This document shows positions 43,511 to 51,028 of a stretch of DNA of 64,000 bases, one piece after another. The notes under the pieces were generated by a model that did not search any database, was not told the origin of the DNA, and saw only the letters and a program-made list of their open reading frames with translations. The position numbers were made by a program, and so were the translations under genes. The DNA is taken from contig CADEFU010000003.1 in assembly GCA_902826695.1 (NCBI GenBank), positions 186,001 to 250,000 on the forward strand. The letters are read 5' to 3'. The stretch's first letter is position 1, and each line of letters begins with the position of its first letter. Source of the stretch: an uncultured Alphaproteobacteria bacterium (GTDB taxonomy: Bacteria; Pseudomonadota; Alphaproteobacteria; Micropepsales; Micropepsaceae).

Positions 43511-44248
43511 ATGACGGTGGACGCTCAAGCAGGCAAGAGCCGCTTCCAATCGGAATCGCGTTTCTTTCTGATCATGTCGATCGTGTCGGTCGCGATACTG
43601 TTCCTCGGGTTCGCGCCGTCGTTCTATCTGAAGCCGATTATCCAAGCGCCCGTACCGCCGCTCTCGACGCTGTCGGCGGCGCATGGCGTCGTCGGCACGC
43701 TCTGGATGGCGCTGTTCGTGGCGCAGGCAGCCTTCATTTCGAACGGGAAGCCGGCGTTGCACCGTCAGTTGGGCATGATGGGCGCCTTGCTTTTCGGCAT
43801 CATGGCGATGCTCGGCTATTGGACGGCGATCACGGCGGGCCAACTCGGCCACGCCCCGCCTGAATCGCCGCCGCCGCTCGCCTTTATGGCGCTGCCGCTG
43901 ATCGGCATGACGGCCTCGCTGCTGCTGGTCGCGATGGCGCTCTGGAACCGCAGCCACAGCGATTGGCACAAGCGCCTGATGCTTGCAGCCATGTTCTCGC
44001 TGACCGGACCAGGCTCCGGTCGCATCGTGGTTCCGCTTGGGCTCGCGTCCTGGAATGTCCAAGTGTCGCTGATCGTGACCGAGATCCTTCTGATCGTCGC
44101 CATGGCCTACGACCAATCTCGCTCGAAGCGCATCCACCCGGCTTACTGGTATGCGGCGGCAATCCTCCTCGTGACCCATCTCGCCGTCACCTGGGCCATG
44201 ACGAGCCCGACCTGGCTGGCCTTCGCGCAGTTCCTGACGCAACAGTGA
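43511..44248 (+). CDS. Membrane protein, about seven helices
   Basis: 245 residues, mostly membrane helices (roughly 18-38, 58-78, 88-110, 123-143, 155-175, 180-200, 215-235). Conserved-looking His residues appear at helix ends: SAAHGVVGTLW, ALHRQLGMMG, DWHKRLML and LLVTHLAVT. The repeated His at the membrane surface suggests haem or metal binding, as in cytochrome-b-like or haem-oxidase-type proteins, but no family is certain. It follows gcvPB by 5 bases and overlaps the next gene. Confidence 0.75.
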   Translation: MTVDAQAGKSRFQSESRFFLIMSIVSVAILFLGFAPSFYLKPIIQAPVPPLSTLSAAHGVVGTLWMALFVAQAAFISNGKPALHRQLGMMGALLFGIMAMLGYWTAITAGQLGHAPPESPPPLAFMALPLIGMTASLLLVAMALWNRSHSDWHKRLMLAAMFSLTGPGSGRIVVPLGLASWNVQVSLIVTEILLIVAMAYDQSRSKRIHPAYWYAAAILLVTHLAVTWAMTSPTWLAFAQFLTQQ

Positions 44249-44835
44249 TTGAACGGACGCCGCGAGAGGCCGAGTTCCGTCGCGTCGTCGAAAACGATCC
44301 CGCCATCGCCGCACTGCTTGCGGCGATGCGGACCTTCGAGGCACCGGACCTTTGGCTCGTCAGCGGCGTGCTCTTCCAATCCGTGTGGAATGTCCTCGAA
44401 GGCAAGCCGCGCGGCCACGGCATCCTGGATTACGACCTTTTCTATTTCGACCCCGACACGTCTGAGGAGGCGGAGGACCGCTGGATCCAGCGCGCGGCCC
44501 AGCACTTCGCGTTCGCCGATCGCGAGGTGCAGCTGCGCAACCAAGCGCGCGTTCACCTGTGGTATCCAAAGAAGTTCGACCTGCCGTATCCGCAACTCCA
44601 CTGCTCTTGCGACGGCATCAAGCAGTTCCTGATGCCCGCATGCATGGTCGGTATCCGCCCCAGATGCACTGGCATCGAAGTCTTCGCCCCGCTTGGCCTC
44701 GACGACATCTTCGACCGCGTCATCCGCCCGAACCCGTTCTGGCAGGGTCCGCCCCGCTCCCAATATCTGGTCAAGGCAAAGCGCTACATGCAAGACTGGC
44801 CGTCCGTTCGTTTCGCACCCGAGGATGCCGCATGA
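44245..44835 (+). CDS. Nucleotidyltransferase-like protein (DUF925 type)
   Basis: 196 residues from a GTG at 44245 overlapping the upstream TGA (GTGA). The middle has LWLVSGVLFQSVWNVLEGK and HGILDYDLFYFDPD, the latter a DxD metal site of the nucleotidyltransferase fold, and PCxVGIRP-like residues further on. This matches a bacterial nucleotidyltransferase-like family without known substrate. A longer upstream frame is the preceding gene out of frame. ATGA overlap with the next gene. Confidence 0.85.
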   Translation: MIERTPREAEFRRVVENDPAIAALLAAMRTFEAPDLWLVSGVLFQSVWNVLEGKPRGHGILDYDLFYFDPDTSEEAEDRWIQRAAQHFAFADREVQLRNQARVHLWYPKKFDLPYPQLHCSCDGIKQFLMPACMVGIRPRCTGIEVFAPLGLDDIFDRVIRPNPFWQGPPRSQYLVKAKRYMQDWPSVRFAPEDAA

Positions 44836-45527
44836 TCGTCCGTTGGTTGAGCATTGCTTTGCTCGCGCTCGTAGCCGCCGCACAGGCAGCCGAGCCGCCT
44901 GCGCCCACGCGCCTCGCGCCCGTGGACGAAGCAGCGAGAGACCAATCGTTCATCCAGTTCCGCAACGAGTTGAAGGCGGTGGTAGCCCGCAAGGACGCGG
45001 CGAAGCTGTTCCCCTACCTCGCCTCCGATATCCATCTGAGTTTCGGCGGCGACTACGGCGGCCCAGCGTTCCACAAAATGTGGAAACCGTTCGACAAAGA
45101 CACGAAGGTCTGGAAGGCGCTCGCGCTCGTGATCGACAATGGCGGCAAGTCCCCGGCGCCGGGTGCCTTCGTGGCACCCTACGTCTACGCGACGTTTCCG
45201 GAGGAGGTGGATGCCTTCACCCATGTAGTCGTCACGAACAAACAGGCAGTTGTGCGCGATCAACCCAACGCGAACGCCCGCATACTGCGGAAATTGGACC
45301 ACGATATCCTTACGGCTCTTAGTGTCGCCGATCACGATCTCGTCTTGGGTTGGAGTGGCCTCTTTCAGCACGAGGCAAATCCAAACCGCTGGGTGTTGAC
45401 GAAAGACTCCGCGGGCCGCATGGGTTGGGTATTGGCCGGAGACTTGCGCAGTCCGGTCGACTACCGCGCGATCTTTGAACAGCGCAAAGGCAAATGGGTA
45501 ATCCAAACCTTCCTCGCCGGAGACTAG
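44832..45527 (+). CDS. Exported protein with SH3-like domain
   Basis: 231 residues. Signal peptide MIVRWLSIALLALVAAAQAA. The region 135-225 has NKQAVVRDQPNANARILRKL and GWVLAGDLRSPVDYRAIFEQ, the pattern of a bacterial SH3 domain that binds peptidoglycan or surface ligands. The N-terminal half (DQSFIQFRNELKAVVARKD and LSFGGDYGGPAFHKMW) is of unknown fold. Translationally coupled to the nucleotidyltransferase gene. Confidence 0.78.
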   Translation: MIVRWLSIALLALVAAAQAAEPPAPTRLAPVDEAARDQSFIQFRNELKAVVARKDAAKLFPYLASDIHLSFGGDYGGPAFHKMWKPFDKDTKVWKALALVIDNGGKSPAPGAFVAPYVYATFPEEVDAFTHVVVTNKQAVVRDQPNANARILRKLDHDILTALSVADHDLVLGWSGLFQHEANPNRWVLTKDSAGRMGWVLAGDLRSPVDYRAIFEQRKGKWVIQTFLAGD

Positions 45528-46369
45528 CCCCCGTCACGCTGAACCTTCCGTACGAACCACCGTACGACTGGTCCGCGCTGCTGAGGTTCTTCGCGGCCAG
45601 GGCCATTCCGGGCGTCGATCAGGTCGAAGGCGATACCTATCGGCGAACGTTCGTGCTCGGCCGAAATCAGGGCCGGCTTTCGATCGCCCCGGGAACCGGT
45701 GCGCTGATCGCCGAGTTCGGTGAGAGCAAGAAAGCGGACGTCGTTGCCGCCAAACTCCGTCGCCTGTTCGACCTAGATGCACGCGGCAAACACATCGCAG
45801 CTCACCTCCGCGGCGATGACACCCTCAAACACGCACTGAAGAAGCGCCCCGGCCTGCGCGTACCAGGCGTGTGGGACCCGTTCGAACTCGGCGTCCGCGC
45901 GATCCTGGGCCAACAGGTCAGCGTCGCCGCCGCGTCCACGCTCGCCGGCCGCATCGCGACCAAATTCGGGAAGACCGCCGCAAAGGGCCACGCCACACTG
46001 ACCCGCCTGTTCCCAACCCCCGAAGATTTGGCGGAGGCAAACTTGGACGGCATTGGCCTCACTACCCGCCGCGCAGCGACGGTCACAAACTTCGCTCGCG
46101 CGGTCAGGGACCACGCGACATTGCTCGACGCCGATCAACCGCTGGACACGTTTGTCGAACGCATTGCCGACCTGCCGGGTCTGGGCCCCTGGACCGCGCA
46201 CTACATGGCGATGCGGATGGGCTATGCCGATGCGTTCCCCGCCTCCGATCTCGGTGTGCGCAAGGCACTCAACACGACCAGCGACAAGGAGGTGCTGCGC
46301 ATCGCCGAGCGCTGGCGCCCCTACCGCGCCTACGCCACGATGCATTTGTGGGCGAGTCTCTCGGACTGA
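45494..46369 (+). CDS. alkA: AlkA-type 3-methyladenine DNA glycosylase
   Basis: 291 residues. Base-excision repair glycosylase for alkylated purines. The HhH motif is DLPGLGPWTAHYMAMR and the catalytic Asp is Asp252 in DAFPASDLGVRKAL; the N-terminal domain has LPYEPPYDWSALLRFFAARAI, standard for AlkA. It overlaps the SH3-domain gene by 34 bases and is followed by ogt, forming an alkylation-repair pair. Confidence 0.93.
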   Translation: MGNPNLPRRRLAPVTLNLPYEPPYDWSALLRFFAARAIPGVDQVEGDTYRRTFVLGRNQGRLSIAPGTGALIAEFGESKKADVVAAKLRRLFDLDARGKHIAAHLRGDDTLKHALKKRPGLRVPGVWDPFELGVRAILGQQVSVAAASTLAGRIATKFGKTAAKGHATLTRLFPTPEDLAEANLDGIGLTTRRAATVTNFARAVRDHATLLDADQPLDTFVERIADLPGLGPWTAHYMAMRMGYADAFPASDLGVRKALNTTSDKEVLRIAERWRPYRAYATMHLWASLSD

Positions 46370-46370
46370 C

Positions 46371-46883
46371 ATGCAGCTTTTCGTCGAACGCATCAAAACG
46401 CCGATCGGATCGCTTCTCATCACCCATGACGGTAAGCGCCTGGCGAATATCGCCTTCGCGGATCGCGAAGACCGCCGTGCCCGCGAACTCGCGCGCGACT
46501 TTCCGAACGCGCAGGTAGAGCGTGCATCCAAACCCACGCTCTTCGCCGGCGCCCTTAAGCGCTACTTCGACGGTGACATCCGCGCCATCGATAAGCTTCC
46601 CGTTCTCGACTTTGGCACGGACTTCCAGAAGCAATGCTGGAAAGCACTCCGCCGCGTAGCGCCCGGGACGACCCGCAGCTATGGCGAACACGCCAACATC
46701 ATCGGCCGCCCGAGCGCGTCCCGCGCCGTCGGCGCGGCAAACGGTTTCAACCCGATATCGATCGTCGTTCCCTGCCACCGCCTTATTGGCACGAACGGAA
46801 GCCTCGTCCAATACGGCGGTGGTCTTGAGCGAAAGCGCTGGTTGATCGATCATGAGGCAAGCCACGCGAGCACGCGCCGATGA
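46371..46883 (+). CDS. ogt: O6-methylguanine-DNA methyltransferase
   Basis: 170 residues from the ATG at 46371, one base after the alkA stop. Transfers the methyl group from O6-methylguanine to its own Cys (Cys135 in IVVPCHRLIGTNGSL). The helix-turn-helix-like part with FQKQCWKALRRVAPGTTRSYG is standard. It pairs with AlkA for alkylation repair and overlaps the GNAT gene in an ATGA manner. Confidence 0.96.
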   Translation: MQLFVERIKTPIGSLLITHDGKRLANIAFADREDRRARELARDFPNAQVERASKPTLFAGALKRYFDGDIRAIDKLPVLDFGTDFQKQCWKALRRVAPGTTRSYGEHANIIGRPSASRAVGAANGFNPISIVVPCHRLIGTNGSLVQYGGGLERKRWLIDHEASHASTRR

Positions 46884-47446
46884 CCGAATCCGTAAGAATC
46901 CTGAAGCCGTCGGCCGGCATGCTGCCGGCCTACATCGAAGCGCTCGAGCGCGGCTGGAACCCGGACAACGTGCGCGGCCGTGCCGGCGCGGCCGACCACT
47001 TGAGCCGCATCAGTGAGGACGCCGCCGCCTTCCTCGCGACCCTCGACGACGAGGACGCGAAGGGACCAGACTACAAGATGCCGGACGGCACGATGTCGAA
47101 GCGGCTGCCGGGCTTCGTCCGCTGGATCTGGGACGGCACATTCTGCGGCATGATCGGGTTCCGTTGGCAGAAAGGCACATCGGAGCTACCGCCGCACGTA
47201 CTCGGCCATATCGGTTACACGGTCGTGGAGTGGAAGCGGGGCAGGGGCTACGCGACCGAAGCGCTACGCCTTCTTCTGCCGGAAGCCCGCGCGCGTGGCC
47301 TAACCTACGTCGAACTGACGACCGACCCCGACAACATCCCGTCGCAAAAGGTGATCACGTCGAACGGCGGCAAGCTGCTCCGGCGCGAGCAGAAGCCCGC
47401 AGCCTATGGCGGCGGCGACACGATCCGTTGGCGGATCGATCTGTAA
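46880..47446 (+). CDS. GNAT-family acetyltransferase
   Basis: 188 residues. GNAT fold with motif A at HIGYTVVEWKRGRGYATEALRLL (Q/RxxGxG/A as KRGRGY) and motif B near LTYVELTTDPDNIPSQKVITSNGG. The acceptor is unknown. It ends the run of coupled genes from gcvT. The convergent atp operon ends 64 bases away. Confidence 0.86.
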   Translation: MTESVRILKPSAGMLPAYIEALERGWNPDNVRGRAGAADHLSRISEDAAAFLATLDDEDAKGPDYKMPDGTMSKRLPGFVRWIWDGTFCGMIGFRWQKGTSELPPHVLGHIGYTVVEWKRGRGYATEALRLLLPEARARGLTYVELTTDPDNIPSQKVITSNGGKLLRREQKPAAYGGGDTIRWRIDL

Positions 47447-47452
47447 CCGCTC

Positions 47453-47484
47453 AAACGAAAATGGCCGGGGCGAGCCACGGCCAT
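47453..47484 (-). terminator. Terminator of the F0 operon
   Basis: On the minus strand ATGGCCGTGG, a CTCG loop and CCCCGGCCAT pair with one mismatch, followed by TTTCGTTT. It lies 25 bases after the atpF stop and also sits between the convergent gene ends. Confidence 0.8.
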
Positions 47485-47509
47485 CAACAATCCCACAGAA
47501 CGAATTGAA

Positions 47510-48004
47510 CTAGTGCAGCTTCGCGCGCAAATCGCGGATCGCGCCATCGATCAGCGTGTCGCCCTTGGCTTCCGTCATCTGCTTGCCGATCACCGCACCT
47601 GCTGCAGCCGTCGCAACCGATGTCGCGGCGGCGCGAACCTCGGCGATCGCTTCGGCCTCAGCCTGGGCGATCTTCTGCTCGGCCATTTTGGCCCGACGCT
47701 CGATCTGCACCGCAAGCTGCGCACGCGCATCCGTTGCCATGCGTTCGGCGGACACCTTCGCCGCATCCACAATCGCCTGCGCTTCCTGCGCCGCGTTTGC
47801 GGTCTTCGCCTTGTACTCTTTCAACAGCGTCTCGGCTTCCGCGCGCAGGCGGGTGGCTTCGTCGAGTTCGTTTTTGATCGCGGCTGCCCGGTCGTCGAGC
47901 ATCTTGGCCACCATCTTCGGCACGCCCTGCCAAACGACGAGCGCAATGAAGAGCACCGTGCCCACGGCGACCCAGAAGGTCGGATCTCCCAACAAACCGG
48001 TCAT
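47510..48004 (-). CDS. atpF: ATP synthase F0 subunit b
   Basis: 164 residues. One N-terminal membrane helix (FWVAVGTVLFIALVVWQGVP) and a long charged coiled coil that forms the peripheral stalk. Last gene of the F0 operon, 10 bases after b'. The two b-type genes b' and b form a heterodimer, as in phototrophic and other Alphaproteobacteria. Confidence 0.95.
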   Translation of the reverse strand: MTGLLGDPTFWVAVGTVLFIALVVWQGVPKMVAKMLDDRAAAIKNELDEATRLRAEAETLLKEYKAKTANAAQEAQAIVDAAKVSAERMATDARAQLAVQIERRAKMAEQKIAQAEAEAIAEVRAAATSVATAAAGAVIGKQMTEAKGDTLIDGAIRDLRAKLH

Positions 48005-48014
48005 CGCTTCTCTC

Positions 48015-48665
48015 CTAACCCCGCTTCAGCGCGGCCGAAACCGCCGCTTCCAAGTCGGCCGGGTTTGCAGCCTGACCGGTAAGTTTCGAGACGACTTCAG
48101 CCGCCGTCTCTTTGGCGACATCGCCCACGCGCGCCATGGCACTCTTGCGCATCTCGCCGATACGCGCTTCCGCCTTCGCCGTGTCCGCCGCCAGCTGCTT
48201 CGAAGCTGCGTCGTTCTTGGCATTGATTTCGGCTTGCACGGCGTTGCGCATCTCGTCGCTCGACTTCAGCGCTTTGGCCCGTGCGTCGGCGAGCGCCTTG
48301 TCGTAGCCCGCCATCGCCGCTTCGCTGTCGCGCTTGGCCTGCGCGGCCGTATCGAGATCGGTTTTGATGCGGTTCGCGCGATCGGCGATCACGCCGCCGA
48401 TCTTCGGCGCCGCGATCCGCGAGATCACGAAGTAAAGAACGGCGAACGAGATGACCAGCCAGAACAACTGGCTCGCAAACGTCGTCGTGTCGAGCTGCGG
48501 AAGGCCCGGCTTCGCGCCGTGACCGTCGGCCTCTGTCGACGTGTGCAGTTCATCCATGACCAACGGCTCAGCCGTGGGATCCCCGTGCTCAGCCGCCGGA
48601 TCCCCGTGCTCGGGTTCCGGCGCCACGTCGGCCACTTGAAACGCGTTTGCGGTTGAGCCCGCCAT
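48015..48665 (-). CDS. atpG: ATP synthase F0 subunit b'
   Basis: 216 residues. Peripheral-stalk subunit with an N-terminal extension of about 60 residues before the membrane helix (SQLFWLVISFAVLYFVISRIAA) and a coiled coil after it. The extension contains the tandem repeat EHGDPAAE / EHGDPTAE, acidic and His-containing, absent from b. Overall it is longer than usual for b'. The start of the protein MAGSTANAFQVADV is plausible; the gene follows atpE by 25 bases. Confidence 0.93.
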   Translation of the reverse strand: MAGSTANAFQVADVAPEPEHGDPAAEHGDPTAEPLVMDELHTSTEADGHGAKPGLPQLDTTTFASQLFWLVISFAVLYFVISRIAAPKIGGVIADRANRIKTDLDTAAQAKRDSEAAMAGYDKALADARAKALKSSDEMRNAVQAEINAKNDAASKQLAADTAKAEARIGEMRKSAMARVGDVAKETAAEVVSKLTGQAANPADLEAAVSAALKRG

Positions 48666-48690
48666 CGCTCGAAGTCCTTAAGTTGGCTGA

Positions 48691-48918
48691 TTAGAAGCCG
48701 AACATCAGAATGAACGCGACGACGAGGCCGAACAGGCCCGTCGCTTCGCAAAGCGCGAAGCCGAGGAGCAGGTTCGTCTGCTGGCCGGCCGCGGCCGACG
48801 GATTGCGCAGCGCGCCCTGCAGATAGCTGCCGAACACGTTGCCGACGCCGATACCGGCGCCGATGAGGGCCATGGCCGCGAGACCCGCGCCGATGAGCTT
48901 TGCTGCTGCGACTTCCAT
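48691..48918 (-). CDS. atpE: ATP synthase F0 subunit c
   Basis: 75 residues forming a two-helix hairpin. The proton-binding Glu is Glu58 in [12 protein letters not shown]; the polar loop is RNP at 38-40. The Gly-rich N-terminal helix ([17 protein letters not shown]) is standard. There is no Na+-binding signature (no Gln/Glu pair plus Ser/Thr), so proton coupling is expected. Confidence 0.98.
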   Translation of the reverse strand: MEVAAAKLIGAGLAAMALIGAGIGVGNVFGSYLQGALRNPSAAAGQQTNLLLGFALCEATGLFGLVVAFILMFGF

Positions 48919-48967
48919 AGTGAGAACTCCTCGTTGAATGGATTAAGCGTTGAAACCAGTGAATTCT

Positions 48968-49729
48968 TTAGTGCTCGTGCAGGTGAACGGCTTCGTTCAG
49001 ATAGATGCACGTCAAAAGCGCGAACACCCAGGCCTGAATAGCCGCAACCAAAACTTCAAGTGCGGTCACCAAAACGCCCGCAATCAGCGGCGCGATCGAG
49101 AGCACCGAAAGGATGCCGCCTGCGCCAAGCATGGTGACCACAAAGCCCGCGAACACTTTCAGCATCGTGTGGCCGGCCAGCATGTTCGCTGCAAGACGGA
49201 CGGAGAGGCTGATCGGCCGCGACAAGAACGAGATGATCTCGATCGGCACAAGCAGCGGCATGATCCACGCCGGCGCGCCCGACGGCACGAACAGGCTGAA
49301 GAAGTGCAGTCCGTGTGTCCAGAAGCCGACCACGAGCACCGTCGCGAACACCATCAACGCCATCGCGAACGTGACGATGATGTGGCTCGTGACCGTGAAC
49401 GAGTAGGGGATCAGCCCCAGGAAATTCGTGAAGAAGATGAAAATGAAGAGCGAGAAGATGAACGGGAAGAACTTCTTCCCCGATTCGCCCATGACGTTGC
49501 CGACGGTCTGACGCTCGATGAAGTCGTACATCAGTTCGACGACCGACTGCGTGCGGCCCGGCACGATGCCATCGCGCTTCACGCCCAGCGTCAGCAGCGC
49601 ACATCCGGCGCCGACGGCAAGCAGCATCCAAAGGCTGGCGTTCGTGAAGGAAAGGTCGTAGCCGGCGATCTCGATCGGGATCAACGGCTTGATCGCGAAC
49701 TGCTCCATCGGGCTGTGGCCGGCGGCCAT
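48968..49729 (-). CDS. atpB: ATP synthase F0 subunit a
   Basis: 253 residues. Channel-forming subunit with the essential Arg in SLSVRLAANMLAGH; GANMLAGHT follows in the usual helix. Multiple membrane helices. Four bases from the atpI stop and 49 upstream of atpE. Confidence 0.97.
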   Translation of the reverse strand: MAAGHSPMEQFAIKPLIPIEIAGYDLSFTNASLWMLLAVGAGCALLTLGVKRDGIVPGRTQSVVELMYDFIERQTVGNVMGESGKKFFPFIFSLFIFIFFTNFLGLIPYSFTVTSHIIVTFAMALMVFATVLVVGFWTHGLHFFSLFVPSGAPAWIMPLLVPIEIISFLSRPISLSVRLAANMLAGHTMLKVFAGFVVTMLGAGGILSVLSIAPLIAGVLVTALEVLVAAIQAWVFALLTCIYLNEAVHLHEH

Positions 49730-49732
49730 GCG

Positions 49733-50104
49733 CTAATCCTTTTTTTCTTGCTCGGCGGAAAGTTGCCGAGCGGCGCGAAACACGTTGTAGAAAGCCGCCC
49801 CGATGCCCAGCATCGAGAAAACGACGATCCCGATGGGCTTCCACCCGGTCAGCGCGTCAAACCCCCAGCCAAGCGCCAGGCCGACGAAGACCGCGGCGAC
49901 GAACTCGGTGGAAAGCCGGTAAACGACGTTGAGACGACCGGATGAGGCAGGCCTGGGCTTCGGCTGTTGCTCGCGTACGGCCTCGATCTTCCGGCCCAGG
50001 TCGTCGAGACGCCTCTGGTCGGGATCGTCATCTGGACCTGATTGGGTGGTCGCCAAAGGCCCTCGGGGCCGCACAAAACCCCCTCCGAAATCCGCGCGGA
50101 ACAT
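49733..50104 (-). CDS. atpI: ATP synthase assembly protein AtpI
   Basis: About 123 residues from the ATG at 50104; a TTG at 50128 is another possibility. AtpI helps c-ring assembly. Two membrane helices, FVAAVFVGLALGWGFD and GIVVFSMLGIGAAFYNVFR, with the conserved GWGFD and a basic/acidic N-terminal tail (DDDPDQRRLDDLGRKI). First gene of the F0 operon. Confidence 0.9.
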   Translation of the reverse strand: MFRADFGGGFVRPRGPLATTQSGPDDDPDQRRLDDLGRKIEAVREQQPKPRPASSGRLNVVYRLSTEFVAAVFVGLALGWGFDALTGWKPIGIVVFSMLGIGAAFYNVFRAARQLSAEQEKKD

Positions 50105-50287
50105 ATGAGCCGCCACCCCGAGGGTCAAGCCGATTGCTGCATCGCAAACTGGTGAAAAAGGCAGGAATCCTGCGCCTCTCCAGGCGGTCTCTCCAGACGT
50201 AAAGTCGCAGCCGCATTAACGAGGCTCAAAGCCTCCGCTTGCCCTACGTCATGGCCGCCGCAATGTGTGTCTGAGAGGCTTCAGGCC

Positions 50288-51028
50288 ATGTCGAATGATC
50301 CCACCACACACATGATGCCAGCAGGCGCGCCAGCCTTCCGCGCGCGCGGCCTGACCAAGGTTTACGGGATGGGCGAGGGCGCAGTGCATGCGCTGCGGGG
50401 CGTGGACATCGACCTGCACGAGGGCGACTTCATTGTGCTCTTGGGTCCCTCAGGCAGCGGCAAGTCCACGTTGCTAAACATTGTGGGCGGTCTCGACCGT
50501 CCGACCGCGGGCACGCTGCACTACCGCGATACGGAACTGACGGCCAGCAGCGATCGCGATCTCACCGCGTTCCGCCGCCAGCACGTCGGCTTCATATTCC
50601 AATTCTACAATCTGATCCCGAGCCTGACCGCGCGCGAGAACGTGGCGCTGGTGACGGAGCTCGTTGAAAAGCCGATGGCGCCCGACGAAGCGCTTCGTCT
50701 CGTGGGTCTTGGCGACCGCATGAATCATTTTCCGGCGCAACTTTCGGGCGGCGAACAGCAGCGCGTTGCGGTCGCGCGCGCTGTCGCTAAGCGGCCGGAA
50801 GTTTTGCTCTGCGACGAACCGACCGGCGCGCTCGATAGCGCGACTGGCGTGCGCGTTCTCGAAGCCTTGGCCGACGTCAACCGAACGCTGGGCACCACCA
50901 CCGTCGTCATCACGCACAACGCGACGATAGCGGGCATGGCCGACCATGTCGTGCACTTCGGCGATGGCCGCGTCGTCTCGATCGAGACGAATACGACGAA
51001 GCGCCGACCGTCGGAACTCACCTGGTGA
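50288..51028 (+). CDS. ABC transporter ATPase (MacB/LolD type)
   Basis: 246 residues from the ATG at 50288 (GAGAGG upstream). Walker [10 protein letters not shown] (53-61), Q-loop [16 protein letters not shown], signature [10 protein letters not shown], Walker [13 protein letters not shown] and switch His VITHN. The subfamily drives FtsX-like permeases for lipoprotein, peptide or macrolide export. It overlaps the permease gene by 4 bases (GTGA), and a membrane fusion protein follows. Confidence 0.94.
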   Translation: MSNDPTTHMMPAGAPAFRARGLTKVYGMGEGAVHALRGVDIDLHEGDFIVLLGPSGSGKSTLLNIVGGLDRPTAGTLHYRDTELTASSDRDLTAFRRQHVGFIFQFYNLIPSLTARENVALVTELVEKPMAPDEALRLVGLGDRMNHFPAQLSGGEQQRVAVARAVAKRPEVLLCDEPTGALDSATGVRVLEALADVNRTLGTTTVVITHNATIAGMADHVVHFGDGRVVSIETNTTKRRPSELTW

